Shown piece by piece: positions 41,044 through 49,897 of a DNA stretch of 64,000 nt. The notes under the pieces are model-generated. The model saw only the letters and a list, made by a program, of their open reading frames with translations, ran no database searches and was not told the origin of the DNA. A program made the position numbers and the translations under genes. Source of the stretch: Fimbriimonadales bacterium (GTDB lineage Bacteria; Armatimonadota; Fimbriimonadia; Fimbriimonadales; GBS-DC); contig AP024673.1 in assembly GCA_025998675.1 (NCBI GenBank), positions 647,221 to 711,220 on the forward strand, read 5' to 3'. Every line of letters begins with the position of its first letter. Positions within the stretch are counted from its first letter, which is position 1.

Positions 41044-41700
41044 ATGGAAACCAAATTGGGGCATAAGATTCGCGTCGCGCGTACTGAGGCTATGATGTCT
41101 CAGTCTGAGCTTGCCGCCAAGGTTGGCGTCTCACGCAGCACCATAGCTTCTTACGAGAACGAGATTAGCGAGCCTTCAATCGATGTTATTAAGGCTATAG
41201 CCCGCGCCACTGGTAAACCTGTTTCCTACTTTATTGGTGATAACGAGTCTGATTTAATATTCGCTCAAGCGCGACAACTTATCACCATGTTGCGCTCTGC
41301 CAGCATTTCTGGCGCTACTCTTATTCCGATATTGGGGCATGTGCCAGCAGGTGATTGGCAATCCGCCGAGATACCCGAAGCAGTCGACCACATCAGTCTT
41401 GATGAAACACTTGGTAAACGCGCTCATTTCGGTCTTTTTGTTGATGGTATGAGCATGTCACCAACAATCGTCGACGGCGACCTTGTGCTGGTGCAGCAGG
41501 GTCGGTTGCCCGCCAACCGCGATATTGTCGTGGTGCGGAATGAGCATGGAGAGGTTACTCTTAAGCGGTACATAAAGACTCGTGAAAAAGTGTTCCTCAA
41601 ACCTGACAATCCTGCTTACGGGGAGCCGAGTTCTGAGGTTGGGTTCATTATTGGAGTCGTGATCGGGGTGGTACGATATCTTGGGGGTCGTTTGAAATAG
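41044..41700 (+). CDS. CI/LexA-type phage repressor with self-cleavage domain
   Basis: The protein has 218 residues. The N-terminal HTH_XRE domain (MSQSELAAKVGVSRSTIASYE) binds operators. The C-terminal S24 peptidase domain has a cleavage site Ala102-Gly103 (HVPAGDW), catalytic Ser137 (DGMSMSP) and Lys174 (VTLKRY). Such repressors are cut after RecA activation, so lysogeny is probably SOS-inducible. This differs from Mu's own Repc. It is transcribed away from the early operon towards the right end. It is nearly leaderless. Confidence 0.92.
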   Translation: METKLGHKIRVARTEAMMSQSELAAKVGVSRSTIASYENEISEPSIDVIKAIARATGKPVSYFIGDNESDLIFAQARQLITMLRSASISGATLIPILGHVPAGDWQSAEIPEAVDHISLDETLGKRAHFGLFVDGMSMSPTIVDGDLVLVQQGRLPANRDIVVVRNEHGEVTLKRYIKTREKVFLKPDNPAYGEPSSEVGFIIGVVIGVVRYLGGRLK

Positions 41701-41857
41701 GTGGTGACTCGCAAATTTGGAATGTTTCTGGTGACTCAAATTGGCGAATTTTGGTCACCAGGTGGTGACTCACTTGAGTTCAAGTGGTGTTGGGGTTTTG
41801 CAAAATTGAGTCACCGGTTTGAGTTCAAAATTTGCGCTGAGGTTTTGCAAAATTCCC
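41701..41857. repeat. Right phage end: terminal repeat, transposase-site-like and GGTGACTC motifs
   Basis: The terminal repeat TTTTGCAAAATTCCC is at 41843-41857, with a further TTTTGCAAAATT at 41796-41807. TTGAGTTCAA is at 41774-41783 and 41819-41828. GGTGACTC is at 41703, 41730 and 41764, inverted (GAGTCACC) at 41808. There is no gene in this stretch. Confidence 0.75.
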
Positions 41858-41862
41858 CCATC
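41858..41862. repeat. Target-site duplication, right copy (CCATC)
   Basis: It matches 10051-10055 exactly. Confidence 0.9.
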
Positions 41863-42593
41863 TCGTGTGCGTAAGCTTCGCGCAATCGCTGGGCGTATTC
41901 CGGGCGCGCCCACTTGAGGCAGGCAATCGTCGCGGAGACGGAGCAGGGGAGCATGGCAGTGAGCGGCTGGTCGGGCGGGGTGAGCGCGTACCAGCCTGCC
42001 GCCACACTGTGGCACATCATATCGTTCAGCACGCCGCCGCCCTGCAAATCGCCGCGCCAGAACCACGCGCGATGGGGACCGCTGTGTTCCTCCGCGCAGC
42101 GCGCCAGATACGGTTCGCCTGCAACCGCCGCCCCACGCCGCCAGAGCAACTCCTTCCCGCGCACAAGGGCAGGGGCGAAGAGCTGATTCTCAAGGTAGCC
42201 GTGCGGAATGCCTGCCGCAGAAACCGCCTGCAGAATCTGACGCGCCTCGTGCAGATTGCGTGCGAGGGGCTTTTCCACTGCCAGTCCCTTGAGCGTTGCG
42301 CGCCCCGACTGCACCTCATCGGCGATTGCTTCAATCAGCGCCACGCGCACATAGTTCGGCGCAAGGAACCAGATGGCGTCCACCTCAGCGTCCCGCGTCA
42401 ACGCCCGCACATCGGTATAGACCCGCGGATCGCCCACACCCAGCGTTCGGCAGAAGGCGGCAAGCTCGGAACCTTTGGCTGGATTGGTCGTCATAATTGC
42501 TGTGATTTCGGCGTTGCGGACGCTGGCGAACGCCTGCGCGTGGAATCGCGCCACAAACCCGCTGCCAACAAAGCCAATTCGCAAACGACTCAT
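41858..42593 (-). pseudogene. 5' part of the Gfo/Idh/MocA-type oxidoreductase gene cut by the prophage
   Basis: It begins MSRLRIGFVGSGFVARFHAQAF, with the Rossmann motif GFVGSGFVA binding NAD(P). GLAVEKPLARNL carries the family's EKP lysine, and GGGVLNDMMCHSVAAGWYAL the usual catalytic histidine region. The frame now runs into the phage and stops at 41811 after ...GEFCKTSAQIL, giving a 260-residue truncated product. The original 413-residue enzyme was probably a sugar or inositol-type dehydrogenase. Substrate is unknown. Confidence 0.9.
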
Positions 42594-42688
42594 ACGGGAG
42601 AGATTTCCGTAATTTTCTCTGGATTCCTGCCTGCAGGTTTGCAGGAGAGGGCAGAGGAACGCCAAAATAGATACGCAGGAGGCTAACT

Positions 42689-44146
42689 GTGACGATGAGA
42701 CGCTGGACAACTGCTCTGATAGCTGGAATCGGACTGACAAGCGCATTCGCGCAACCTGCCATCACAGAACCGTTGCTGACGGACGCGCCCTGGCCCACCT
42801 GGGGACGGGATATGCGGCGCAGCCACTTCGTGGACGACCTATCGGGACCCAATCAGCCCGCGGTGCTATGGTTCTCGCGCGGCGGCGCGCTGGAAGAGCC
42901 GGCAATCCCGGGAACCAGCCTCTGGGCGCCACAACACCCGGCAACAGGCTCACGCTACACCCGCTACACTTTTTATAACCCCGTCAATGGGCGCGCAACA
43001 GGCTCGTTTGGCCCCTTCTGGGGACAGCCATCCACGCCGATTTTTCTCAACGCAGCGATTTTTATCGTGGACAACGATGGAGTGCCTGTGCTGCCTCCCG
43101 TGCCATGGGATGCGCTCATGCTTTCGGGCGGGCAGTATGAGTGTCTGCTCTTCAGCGCCACCCCTGTGGACGGCTATCCCGATGTGTTCTGGACGATACG
43201 CGGCGTGCCCGCCTATCGCACTGGCTTTGGCGCGACCACCGACGGCAATTACATTCTGCCCGTGTTCGCCGATAATTTCGGCAACATCATCTTTTTGTTC
43301 CTGGCATGGTTCGTAGAGGTCAACGATAGCTTCGAGATTCAGGATGTCGTTGCCGATTACGGAGGGCTGATTTTTGATCAGATTCCGTCCGCCGCGCTCA
43401 GCTCGGTCTCCTCGAATCAGGACGGCTCGCTGCTGCTGTTTGGTTTCCACAACGGATTGGTTGTTGCGATTGACTTCACGATTTTCGACTACGCCTGGTT
43501 CACCGATATTCCAACCCTGAGCGATAGCGGCAGCGGTCCCGAAGTAGCGTCTGACTCTGTGGATCGCCCGATTGCGGTGACTTCGGATAACGCGACGGCG
43601 ATTGTGTGTGGATCCAACAGCGGGCGCGTCTACGGCGTGGCTCTGGCGGATGGCTCTCGGCAGTGGGAGTATCGGGCAGGCGGCGCGATTATGGCAGGTC
43701 CCTCGATCGGTCCCGACCCCGGAAACGGCAACGAAGACACAGTTTACATCGTGGTGCGCCACTCGGCAACTCAGAGCGCGATTCATGCAATTCGCGCGTC
43801 GGATGGGGCAGGGAAATGGGTGCGCGTGCTGCCGAATGTGAGCCGTTGCACGCCCACGATTGACCAGGACGGCGTGCTTTACATCGGCGACGATCGGGGC
43901 TTCCTGTACGCGATCAACCCCAACAACACGGTTCGCTGGCAGACCTACCTGGGCGCGCCGATTCGGATTGCGCCTGTGATGGGCGAGTTTATCTATAACG
44001 GCAACCCGACGACCATCATGTATGTGGCGGCGTCCAACCGATTCCTGTACGCGATTGTCGACCAATCGGTGCTGTCTACCAGGACCCCCCCCGGCGTCGG
44101 CACAGGCAGGGTAGGTACTGTACCGCTTCCCGGAGGGATTCAATAA
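42689..44146 (+). CDS. Secreted PQQ-like beta-propeller protein
   Basis: The protein has 485 residues. AGGAGG lies 6 bases before the GTG at 42689; an in-frame ATG at 42695 is a less likely start. A signal peptide (WTTALIAGIGLTSAFAQ) is followed by WPTWGRDMRRSHFVDDLSGPN, typical of outer-membrane BamB/PQQ-like propellers. Blades such as GSNSGRVYGVALADGSRQWEYR and IGDDRGFLYAINPNNTVRWQTYLG repeat through the body. There are no dockerin-like loops, unlike the other propeller here. It probably binds protein or polymer partners in the envelope. A terminator follows. Confidence 0.8.
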   Translation: MTMRRWTTALIAGIGLTSAFAQPAITEPLLTDAPWPTWGRDMRRSHFVDDLSGPNQPAVLWFSRGGALEEPAIPGTSLWAPQHPATGSRYTRYTFYNPVNGRATGSFGPFWGQPSTPIFLNAAIFIVDNDGVPVLPPVPWDALMLSGGQYECLLFSATPVDGYPDVFWTIRGVPAYRTGFGATTDGNYILPVFADNFGNIIFLFLAWFVEVNDSFEIQDVVADYGGLIFDQIPSAALSSVSSNQDGSLLLFGFHNGLVVAIDFTIFDYAWFTDIPTLSDSGSGPEVASDSVDRPIAVTSDNATAIVCGSNSGRVYGVALADGSRQWEYRAGGAIMAGPSIGPDPGNGNEDTVYIVVRHSATQSAIHAIRASDGAGKWVRVLPNVSRCTPTIDQDGVLYIGDDRGFLYAINPNNTVRWQTYLGAPIRIAPVMGEFIYNGNPTTIMYVAASNRFLYAIVDQSVLSTRTPPGVGTGRVGTVPLPGGIQ

Positions 44147-44156
44147 CTTTTCGCGT

Positions 44157-44190
44157 GCAAGGGCGCGCTCTCGGCGCCCTTGCATACTTT
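44157..44190 (+). terminator. Rho-independent terminator after the PQQ-like gene
   Basis: A 10-bp stem GCAAGGGCGC (44157-44166) with GCGCCCTTGC (44174-44183), 7-base loop, followed by ATACTTTT. Confidence 0.85.
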
Positions 44191-44207
44191 TGCAAATGGG
44201 GTATAAT
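44180..44207 (+). promoter_or_regulatory. Promoter of rho
   Basis: TTGCAT (44180-44185) and TATAAT (44202-44207) with a 16-base spacer, overlapping the upstream terminator. An ~80-base leader precedes the rho ATG. Rho leaders are often self-regulated, but no specific signal was recognised. Confidence 0.55.
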
Positions 44208-44290
44208 TGGCGTACTGCGATGGATACTCCCCCTGAACGGCGCATAGCTAGCGCAGGGATGGGCAACTACATTGGACGGGATAGGCAACG

Positions 44291-45661
44291 ATGAGAAGAC
44301 GAACGCAAACCACCACCTCGACTGAGGAGTCTGTTGAGACTTTGACCAACGGCGCGGGCGATACCCTCGAAGTGGAGATGCGCCCCAAGCCGAAAGAGAC
44401 CGCCGACTTCAAACAACTCTGGCAGCAGCCGCTGAGCGATCTCAAGCGCCGCGCCAAGCGGGTTGGCATCAGCGACGATATCGACGACAAGGCGGAACTG
44501 ATTTACTACATCCTCCGCGCCACTGCCAGCGAGCCGGGCAGCGAATACGCATGGGGCGTGCTGGAAATCCTGCCCGATGGGTGGGGCTTCCTGCGCCGCC
44601 ATCCGAACCTGCAGAGCGTCAGCGAGGATGTCTATGTCTCGCAGTCGCAAATCAAGCGGTTCGGGCTGCGCACGGGCGACCTGGTGTTCGGGGTGGCGCG
44701 CCCGCCCAAAGAGGGCGAAAAGTATTACGGGCTGCTGCGGGTGGAAGCCATCAACGACGCGCCCGCCGACGAAGCGCGCCGCCGCAAGGATTTCGAACAG
44801 CTCACCCCGCTCTATCCAAACCAGCGCCTGGTGATGGAGACCACCCCCGAAAACACCTCGGGGCGTATCATCGACCTGATTGCGCCCATCGGCAAGGGAC
44901 AGCGCGCGCTCATCGTCGCGCCGCCGAAAGCGGGGAAGACCACACTGCTGAAAAACATCGCCAACAGCATCACCACCAACCACCCTGAAGTAATTCTGCT
45001 GGTGCTGCTGGTGGATGAGCGCCCCGAAGAGGTCACCGACATGCGGCGCTCGGTCAGGGGGCAGGTGATCAGCTCGACCTTTGACGAGCCGCCCGAAAAC
45101 CACATGCGAGTGGCGGACCTGGTGCTGGAGCGCGCCAAGCGACTGGTGGAGCAGGGGAAAGATGTGGTGATTCTGCTGGACAGCCTGACTCGTTTCGGGC
45201 GCGCGTCGAACCTGACCACCAGCCCCAGCGGACGCACCCTTTCGGGCGGTCTGGACCCCGCCGCGCTGTATCGCCCGAAGCGCTTCTTCGGCGCAGCGCG
45301 CAATATCGAAGAGGGCGGCAGCCTCACCGTGATTGCGACCTGTCTCATCGACACAGGCTCCCGTATGGACGAGGTGATTTTCGAGGAGTTCAAGGGTACG
45401 GGCAACATGGAGCTGGTGCTTTCGCGCGACCTTGCCGAGCGACGCATCTTCCCAGCCATCGATGTGAAGCGGTCGGGAACCCGCCACGAAGAACTGCTGT
45501 ATTCCAAAGAGGAACTGATGGCGATCTGGCAACTGCGACGACTGCTGGCGAATCAGGAGGACCTTGTCGAAGCGGCGGAGCAACTCATCCGACTGCTGCA
45601 GCGCACGAAATCGAATCGCGACTTCCTGATGGAAGTGGTCGCGCGCACCCGCTCAGGATAG
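44291..45661 (+). CDS. rho: Transcription termination factor Rho
   Basis: The protein has 456 residues. After an N-terminal extension rich in T and E (1-45) comes the Rho N-terminal helical region (LKRRAKRVGISDDIDDKAELIYYIL). The RNA-binding OB domain follows (AWGVLEILPDGWGFLRR), then the ATPase with Walker A APPKAGKTTLL, Walker B DVVILLDSLTRFGRA, Q/R-loop regions and LDPAALYRPKRFFGAARNIEEGGSL. It forms a hexameric RNA helicase that ends transcripts. It is the first gene of a run that continues with the DUF151 gene 13 bases later. Confidence 0.97.
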   Translation: MRRRTQTTTSTEESVETLTNGAGDTLEVEMRPKPKETADFKQLWQQPLSDLKRRAKRVGISDDIDDKAELIYYILRATASEPGSEYAWGVLEILPDGWGFLRRHPNLQSVSEDVYVSQSQIKRFGLRTGDLVFGVARPPKEGEKYYGLLRVEAINDAPADEARRRKDFEQLTPLYPNQRLVMETTPENTSGRIIDLIAPIGKGQRALIVAPPKAGKTTLLKNIANSITTNHPEVILLVLLVDERPEEVTDMRRSVRGQVISSTFDEPPENHMRVADLVLERAKRLVEQGKDVVILLDSLTRFGRASNLTTSPSGRTLSGGLDPAALYRPKRFFGAARNIEEGGSLTVIATCLIDTGSRMDEVIFEEFKGTGNMELVLSRDLAERRIFPAIDVKRSGTRHEELLYSKEELMAIWQLRRLLANQEDLVEAAEQLIRLLQRTKSNRDFLMEVVARTRSG

Positions 45662-45674
45662 GAGAGACAAAACC

Positions 45675-46328
45675 ATGCGCGACGACGAACGCAAGCGACC
45701 GTTCGACGAAGACCCTGACGACGAGTTCGAAGACCTCTTTGAGGAGGAGGACGATCCCTTCGCGGACGATGACGACGACCCCTTCGAGGGTCTGTTTCCA
45801 GAATCGTCGGAAGAGGCGGAACTCGAAGAGATAGAGGCGCAGTTGCAACGCCTGCTCGGCGGCGAGCCGACCAGCGAGCTGGAGGAGCGCGCCCCGCGCT
45901 TCGATCGCGGACGCGAGCTGGAGGTGCGCGTCACAGGCGTGTATGAACGCATCGAGCATGGGCAACCCCGCGCGCTGCTGGTGCAGGTGCGCGACAATTA
46001 CGGACGCACCGTGCCCATCGTGATTGGTCCCTTCGAGGCGCATGCGATTGTCTCCGCGCTCAACGACGACACGCCGCCGCGCCCCATGACGCACGACCTG
46101 ACGCGCAACATCCTCACACGACTGGGCGTGAGCATCGACCGCGTGGTGATCGACGACCTCTGGCAAGGCACTTTCTACGCCAAAATCTACCTGCTGCACG
46201 GCGACGAAGAGATTGAGATCGATTCGCGCCCCAGCGATGCGATTGCGCTTGCGCTGCGCTTCCGCGCCCCGATTTACATGGCGGAGTCGGTGCTGGAAGC
46301 GGAAGGTCAGCCTGAGGACTATAGTTAA
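45675..46328 (+). CDS. DUF151 / bifunctional nuclease-family protein
   Basis: The protein has 217 residues. The first ~75 are extremely acidic (DEDPDDEFEDLFEEEDDPF) and probably disordered. The DUF151 domain (80-210) has LLVQVRDNYGRTVPIVIGPFEAHAIVSAL, RPMTHDLTRNILTRLG, TFYAKIYLLHG and DSRPSDAIALALRFRAPIYMAE. Members cut DNA and RNA in plants and are linked to stress or photosynthesis genes in bacteria. The role here is unknown. The gene is co-oriented right behind rho. Confidence 0.88.
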   Translation: MRDDERKRPFDEDPDDEFEDLFEEEDDPFADDDDDPFEGLFPESSEEAELEEIEAQLQRLLGGEPTSELEERAPRFDRGRELEVRVTGVYERIEHGQPRALLVQVRDNYGRTVPIVIGPFEAHAIVSALNDDTPPRPMTHDLTRNILTRLGVSIDRVVIDDLWQGTFYAKIYLLHGDEEIEIDSRPSDAIALALRFRAPIYMAESVLEAEGQPEDYS

Positions 46329-46351
46329 CATAATACCACTTATCAGACTCT

Positions 46352-47017
46352 ATGCGCGCCCTCTGGAACCGTATCGTTTTCGACCTCGCGTATGTGTTTT
46401 TCAAGGCGCTGTTCGCGATTAGTTTTCGGTTCCCGTTTTTTGTGTGGCTGCGCATCGAGGGGCGTCGGCATGTGCCGCGGCGCGGCGGGCTGATTGTGGC
46501 GGCGAATCATCTCTCGCTGGCGGATCCGCCCGTGCTGTGGTACGCCGCGCCGCGCCACCTGTGTTTTATGGGACGCGCGGACATCCCCAGCATCCCCATC
46601 GTCGGCGCGATCGCCCGACTGGCGAAGATGGTTCCCATCAAACAGCGCGCCCCCGACCGCAACGGGCTGAAACTCGCCATCGAGACCGTTCAAAGCGGCG
46701 AGGCGCTCGCGATTTTTCCTGAAGGCGAGCTGTCCGAGTCGCGCGATTTGCAGCCCTTCCTGCCAGGCGTGCTGCTGATTTTGCGTCAGACGCGCGCGCC
46801 GGTGTTGCCTGTGGGAATCACGGGCACAGAGCGAATCCTGCCCTACGGAAAGCTGGTTCCCAGACCTGCGTTTGGTGTGGTGTGTGTGCGTTTCGGAGAG
46901 GTCATTCCCGCCGAGCAGATATTGAGCCTGCCCAGCGCGGAAGCGCAGCTGGCGTTTCTGGAGGAGCGGGTCGCCCAGCTTTCGGGACAACACAGGGCGC
47001 GCGCCCACACCGAGTAA
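46352..47017 (+). CDS. plsC: 1-acyl-sn-glycerol-3-phosphate acyltransferase (PlsC family)
   Basis: The protein has 221 residues. The HX4D motif is NHLSLAD, and the second acyl-acceptor motif is FPEGELSES. RGGLIVAANH and PVLPVGITGTERILPYGKL also fit PlsC-type enzymes. An N-terminal hydrophobic stretch (YVFFKALFAISFRFPFFVWL) anchors it to the membrane. It adds the second acyl chain in phospholipid synthesis. It may be transcribed from a CATAAT just upstream. Confidence 0.88.
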   Translation: MRALWNRIVFDLAYVFFKALFAISFRFPFFVWLRIEGRRHVPRRGGLIVAANHLSLADPPVLWYAAPRHLCFMGRADIPSIPIVGAIARLAKMVPIKQRAPDRNGLKLAIETVQSGEALAIFPEGELSESRDLQPFLPGVLLILRQTRAPVLPVGITGTERILPYGKLVPRPAFGVVCVRFGEVIPAEQILSLPSAEAQLAFLEERVAQLSGQHRARAHTE

Positions 47018-47035
47018 GCAGGGTACAATTCAGCT

Positions 47036-47854
47036 ATGGCGCCGCCCAGAAGCCCGTTCCCAGGTATGGATCCGTATCTGGAAGACCCTGCGCTGTGGGG
47101 GGATGTGCATCATACCCTCATCAGTGTGCTGCGGCGTCAGCTGAATCAGTCTCTGCCCGAAGGCTACATCGCGCTCATTCAGGAACGGGTCTATCTGGAG
47201 ACCAGCGAAAGCAAATCGCGCTATGTGCCCGATGTTTCGGTGGGCGTTTCACATCCCATCCAGCGAAGCCGTCCCGATGCAGGCGCGGCGGCGCTGGCGG
47301 ACGCGCCCGTACACATCACCGTGTATACCGAGCCAGTGCGCGAACCGTTCATAGAAGTTTACTCGTTGCACGCCGCTGAGCGTACACTGGTGAGCGTGAT
47401 CGAGATTCTCAGCCCGACCAACAAATCGCCTCATTCGGAAGGACGGCGGCTGTACCTGCAAAAACAGCGCGACTTGCTCAATAGCTCAGTTCACCTGCTG
47501 GAGATTGACCTGCTGCACACGGGCGCGCACACAGCGTTTCCGCCCGTGGAAGCGCTCCAGCGCGTGCGTCCCAGCTGGGATTACCTGATATGTTTGCATC
47601 GCGCAGGCTGGGCAGGGCATGAGGCGGATGTGTGGTTCGTCGACCTTGCGGAGCCGCTCCCCTCGGTGCTGACGCCCCTGCTTGCGCCCGACCCCGATGT
47701 TGTGGTACACTTGCAAGAGGCGTTCGAACAGGCGTATGCAGAGGGACAATATCACCGGGCGATTAACTATACGCTGCCGCCGCCTGTCCCTCTGTCCTCC
47801 GAGAAACTCACATGGCTGGACGCGCTCCTGCGCGAGGAGGGATTGAGGACATAA
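47036..47854 (+). CDS. DUF4058 family protein
   Basis: The protein has 272 residues. The start MAPPRSPFPGMDPYLEDPALW is the DUF4058 signature, followed by VYLETSESKSRYVPDVSV and VIEILSPTNKSP, a nuclease-like pattern also seen in Uma2-type proteins (D...E-x-x). Function is unknown; these genes are abundant in cyanobacteria and thermophiles. The ATG lies 6 bases after TACAAT in GGGTACAAT, so the message is leaderless. Confidence 0.85.
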   Translation: MAPPRSPFPGMDPYLEDPALWGDVHHTLISVLRRQLNQSLPEGYIALIQERVYLETSESKSRYVPDVSVGVSHPIQRSRPDAGAAALADAPVHITVYTEPVREPFIEVYSLHAAERTLVSVIEILSPTNKSPHSEGRRLYLQKQRDLLNSSVHLLEIDLLHTGAHTAFPPVEALQRVRPSWDYLICLHRAGWAGHEADVWFVDLAEPLPSVLTPLLAPDPDVVVHLQEAFEQAYAEGQYHRAINYTLPPPVPLSSEKLTWLDALLREEGLRT

Positions 47855-47856
47855 CC

Positions 47857-48894
47857 ATGGAGACGCACGCACAGTCTGGCGATTGGCGCATCACGACGCT
47901 GGGGACGGCGGTACTGCAGTCGCGGTTTCGCACGCTCACGCGCCCCGCGACGCCGTTCGAGTTGATGGACGACGCCGTGAGCTACTACCGCGAAAACTTT
48001 CGCCCACTCTTCACTATCTCGCTCTGGGTCTACCTCATTCCGATTGTGGTGTCGCTCCTGCTGCTTGTGCCGATGGTGTTCATGGAAACCGCGACTACGG
48101 ACGGCTTCTTGGGGGCAATCATCGTGGAGTACCTGGGGCTTTTCATGCTCTTTCCGTACCTTGTGGTCGCGCCGATGGTGCATGCGGCGTTCACGACGCT
48201 GGCGTTTCGGATGCTGGCAGTGGGCGAGCCAATCACCCTGCGCGGGCTGTGGGCGCGACTCAAGCCCCGATTCTGGCATCTGGTTGCCAACCAGCTGCTG
48301 GCGATGCTCGCTCTGGGCGGCATCTTCACGGTGCTGGGGCTGGGGTACTTTCTGGTGGTCCTGGCGGTTGTTTTGGGAGTCGGCGCGCTTGCGTCGGGCA
48401 GCCCTACCCTTGCGCTGGTGCTGGTGTCTGTGCTTCTGCTGGTTGTCTCGATTCCGACGCTGGTGCTGGCGGCGATGGCGAATGTCTGGTTCCTGATTCT
48501 ACCGCAAATCATCGTGATGGAGGAGCGCACGGACGCCATCACCGCCTTCGCGCGGGCGGTGGAACTGGTACGCCCGAACCTGCGCCATGCAACGCTCTGC
48601 TGCCTCGCCTTCTGGGGCGTGCAAGCCGTCTTCATGCTTGCCGTGATGATTGTGGTGTTCCTGCTGCTGGGGATTATCGCAGGCATCATCGGCATCTACT
48701 CGGATTTAGAGCAGGTGTTCTCCCGATGGTGGCTCTCCCTCAATCAGGTGTACGAATCGTTCTCTTATATTGCCTACATGCTGGTGATGCCCGCGATGTA
48801 TCTGACCAGCATTTTGCTCTATTTTGACCTGCGGTATCGGAATGAGGGGCTGGACATCTATGAGGCTTTACAGCGGGGCGAGTCGGGCGTGTAG
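47857..48894 (+). CDS. Polytopic membrane protein
   Basis: The protein has 345 residues from METHAQSGDWRITTLGTAVL, starting 2 bases after the previous stop. About six membrane helices are seen from residue 50 on, with a long cytoplasmic N-terminus containing PATPFELMDDAVSYYRENFRPLF. This segment resembles the glycerophosphoryl diester phosphodiesterase membrane-domain/DUF975 type. It overlaps the DUF4129 gene by 35 bases and may act with it in the envelope. Confidence 0.65.
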   Translation: METHAQSGDWRITTLGTAVLQSRFRTLTRPATPFELMDDAVSYYRENFRPLFTISLWVYLIPIVVSLLLLVPMVFMETATTDGFLGAIIVEYLGLFMLFPYLVVAPMVHAAFTTLAFRMLAVGEPITLRGLWARLKPRFWHLVANQLLAMLALGGIFTVLGLGYFLVVLAVVLGVGALASGSPTLALVLVSVLLLVVSIPTLVLAAMANVWFLILPQIIVMEERTDAITAFARAVELVRPNLRHATLCCLAFWGVQAVFMLAVMIVVFLLLGIIAGIIGIYSDLEQVFSRWWLSLNQVYESFSYIAYMLVMPAMYLTSILLYFDLRYRNEGLDIYEALQRGESGV

Positions 48895-49897
48895 TCTGTT
48901 CGTGGCGCTCCTGCTCTGCCTGCGTATGTGGGCGAGCGAGCCGATGATGGACGCACTGGCGCAGGCGGAGCGCGCCCTGCAGGAGGCGTCCCGTGCGCGC
49001 CCGGCAGACCGAAAAGTTTTCCTCGAGCGGGCGGAACGCGCTCTGAATCCCCTGCCCCAGGCGACGCGCGAGCCGCTGCAGGAGATGCTCAACGAGGCGA
49101 AGACCAGCGGCGAGGCGTCCGACCTTGCACGCGCACGGCAGAGTATCCGCGCCTACCGTGAGACGCTCACCCCCTCCCCTGCCCCGCGCCCGACCCCAGA
49201 GCAGGTCAAGCAGCAACTGGACGCCCTCTTCGCCGAGCCAGATATGCAGGTTCCCCCGAAGTCGCTTCTGGAGCGGGCGTCGGAGGCGTTCCTGTACGCC
49301 ATCGAGACGCTCGTGCGGTGGCTCAATCGGCTGCTGGGCGGTTTGGGCGGTGTGGGCGCAGGTGGGTTGACGCCCTTCCTGCAGTGGTTCGTGATTGTGT
49401 TGCTGGTGATGACGATTGCGCTGGCGGTCTCGTACATCGTGGGGCGTGTGCAGATACGGCGGCGGGCGCGGGCGACGGCGCTCGAACTGGACGCTTCGCT
49501 GCACGATGCGCGCGCGATGAGCGCGGCGGAGTGGCGCGAGCGGGCGCGACGGCTCGCCTACGAGGGCAACTGGCAACTCGCCGCACGCGCCTACTATCTG
49601 GGGATTCTGCGCCTGCTGCACGAGGCGAAACTGCTCGACTACGACCCTGCGCTCACGAACTGGGAGCATCTGCAGCGATTGCGTCAGCCGCCGCTCGCCG
49701 CCCTGCTCCCCTCCCCTGCTCCCCTGCCCGACCCCGCCCTGCGCGAAGAGGCGTACCAGCAGCTTCGCCCGATTACCCTGCTGTTCGACTCGCTCTGGTA
49801 CGGCGGGATGACGCCCGACGCTGCTGTCTGCCGCCAGTTCGAGGAGGTGTTCGAATTCCTGTACGAGAGGCTCCGAGCGTATGCGGTTCCTGCGTGA
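48860..49897 (+). CDS. DUF4129 domain membrane protein
   Basis: The protein has 345 residues. A signal peptide or anchor (ASRACSLFVALLLCLRMWA) is followed by an external helical region. A membrane helix lies near 175-195 (FVIVLLVMTIALAVSYIVG). A C-terminal cytosolic DUF4129 domain follows (YYLGILRLLHEAKLLDYDPALTNWEHLQRL ... LFDSLWYGGMTPDAAVC). DUF4129 proteins often belong to MoxR/DUF58-type complexes or transglutaminase clusters. It overlaps both neighbours (35 and 17 bases). Confidence 0.75.
   Translation: MRLYSGASRACSLFVALLLCLRMWASEPMMDALAQAERALQEASRARPADRKVFLERAERALNPLPQATREPLQEMLNEAKTSGEASDLARARQSIRAYRETLTPSPAPRPTPEQVKQQLDALFAEPDMQVPPKSLLERASEAFLYAIETLVRWLNRLLGGLGGVGAGGLTPFLQWFVIVLLVMTIALAVSYIVGRVQIRRRARATALELDASLHDARAMSAAEWRERARRLAYEGNWQLAARAYYLGILRLLHEAKLLDYDPALTNWEHLQRLRQPPLAALLPSPAPLPDPALREEAYQQLRPITLLFDSLWYGGMTPDAAVCRQFEEVFEFLYERLRAYAVPA

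Larger units (their letters stand above)
10056..41857 (-). mobile_element. Mu-like transposable siphovirus prophage, 31.8 kb
   Basis: Both ends carry the perfect inverted repeat GGGAATTTTGCAAAA, flanked by CCATC duplications inside an otherwise intact host gene. The content is that of a Mu-type phage: CI/LexA-like repressor, DDE transposase, MuB-like ATPase, gpI-like protease, gpT-like capsid, DUF935 portal, gpF/gpG-like proteins, a DUF1320 (gp36-like) connector, tape measure, holin and endolysin. No sheath or baseplate-spike genes were seen, and a Dit/Tal-like pair is present, so the tail is probably long and non-contractile. The early end is at the right (41857). All core genes are open, so it may be functional. 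The only clear wreck is the methyltransferase cargo gene. Confidence 0.93.
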
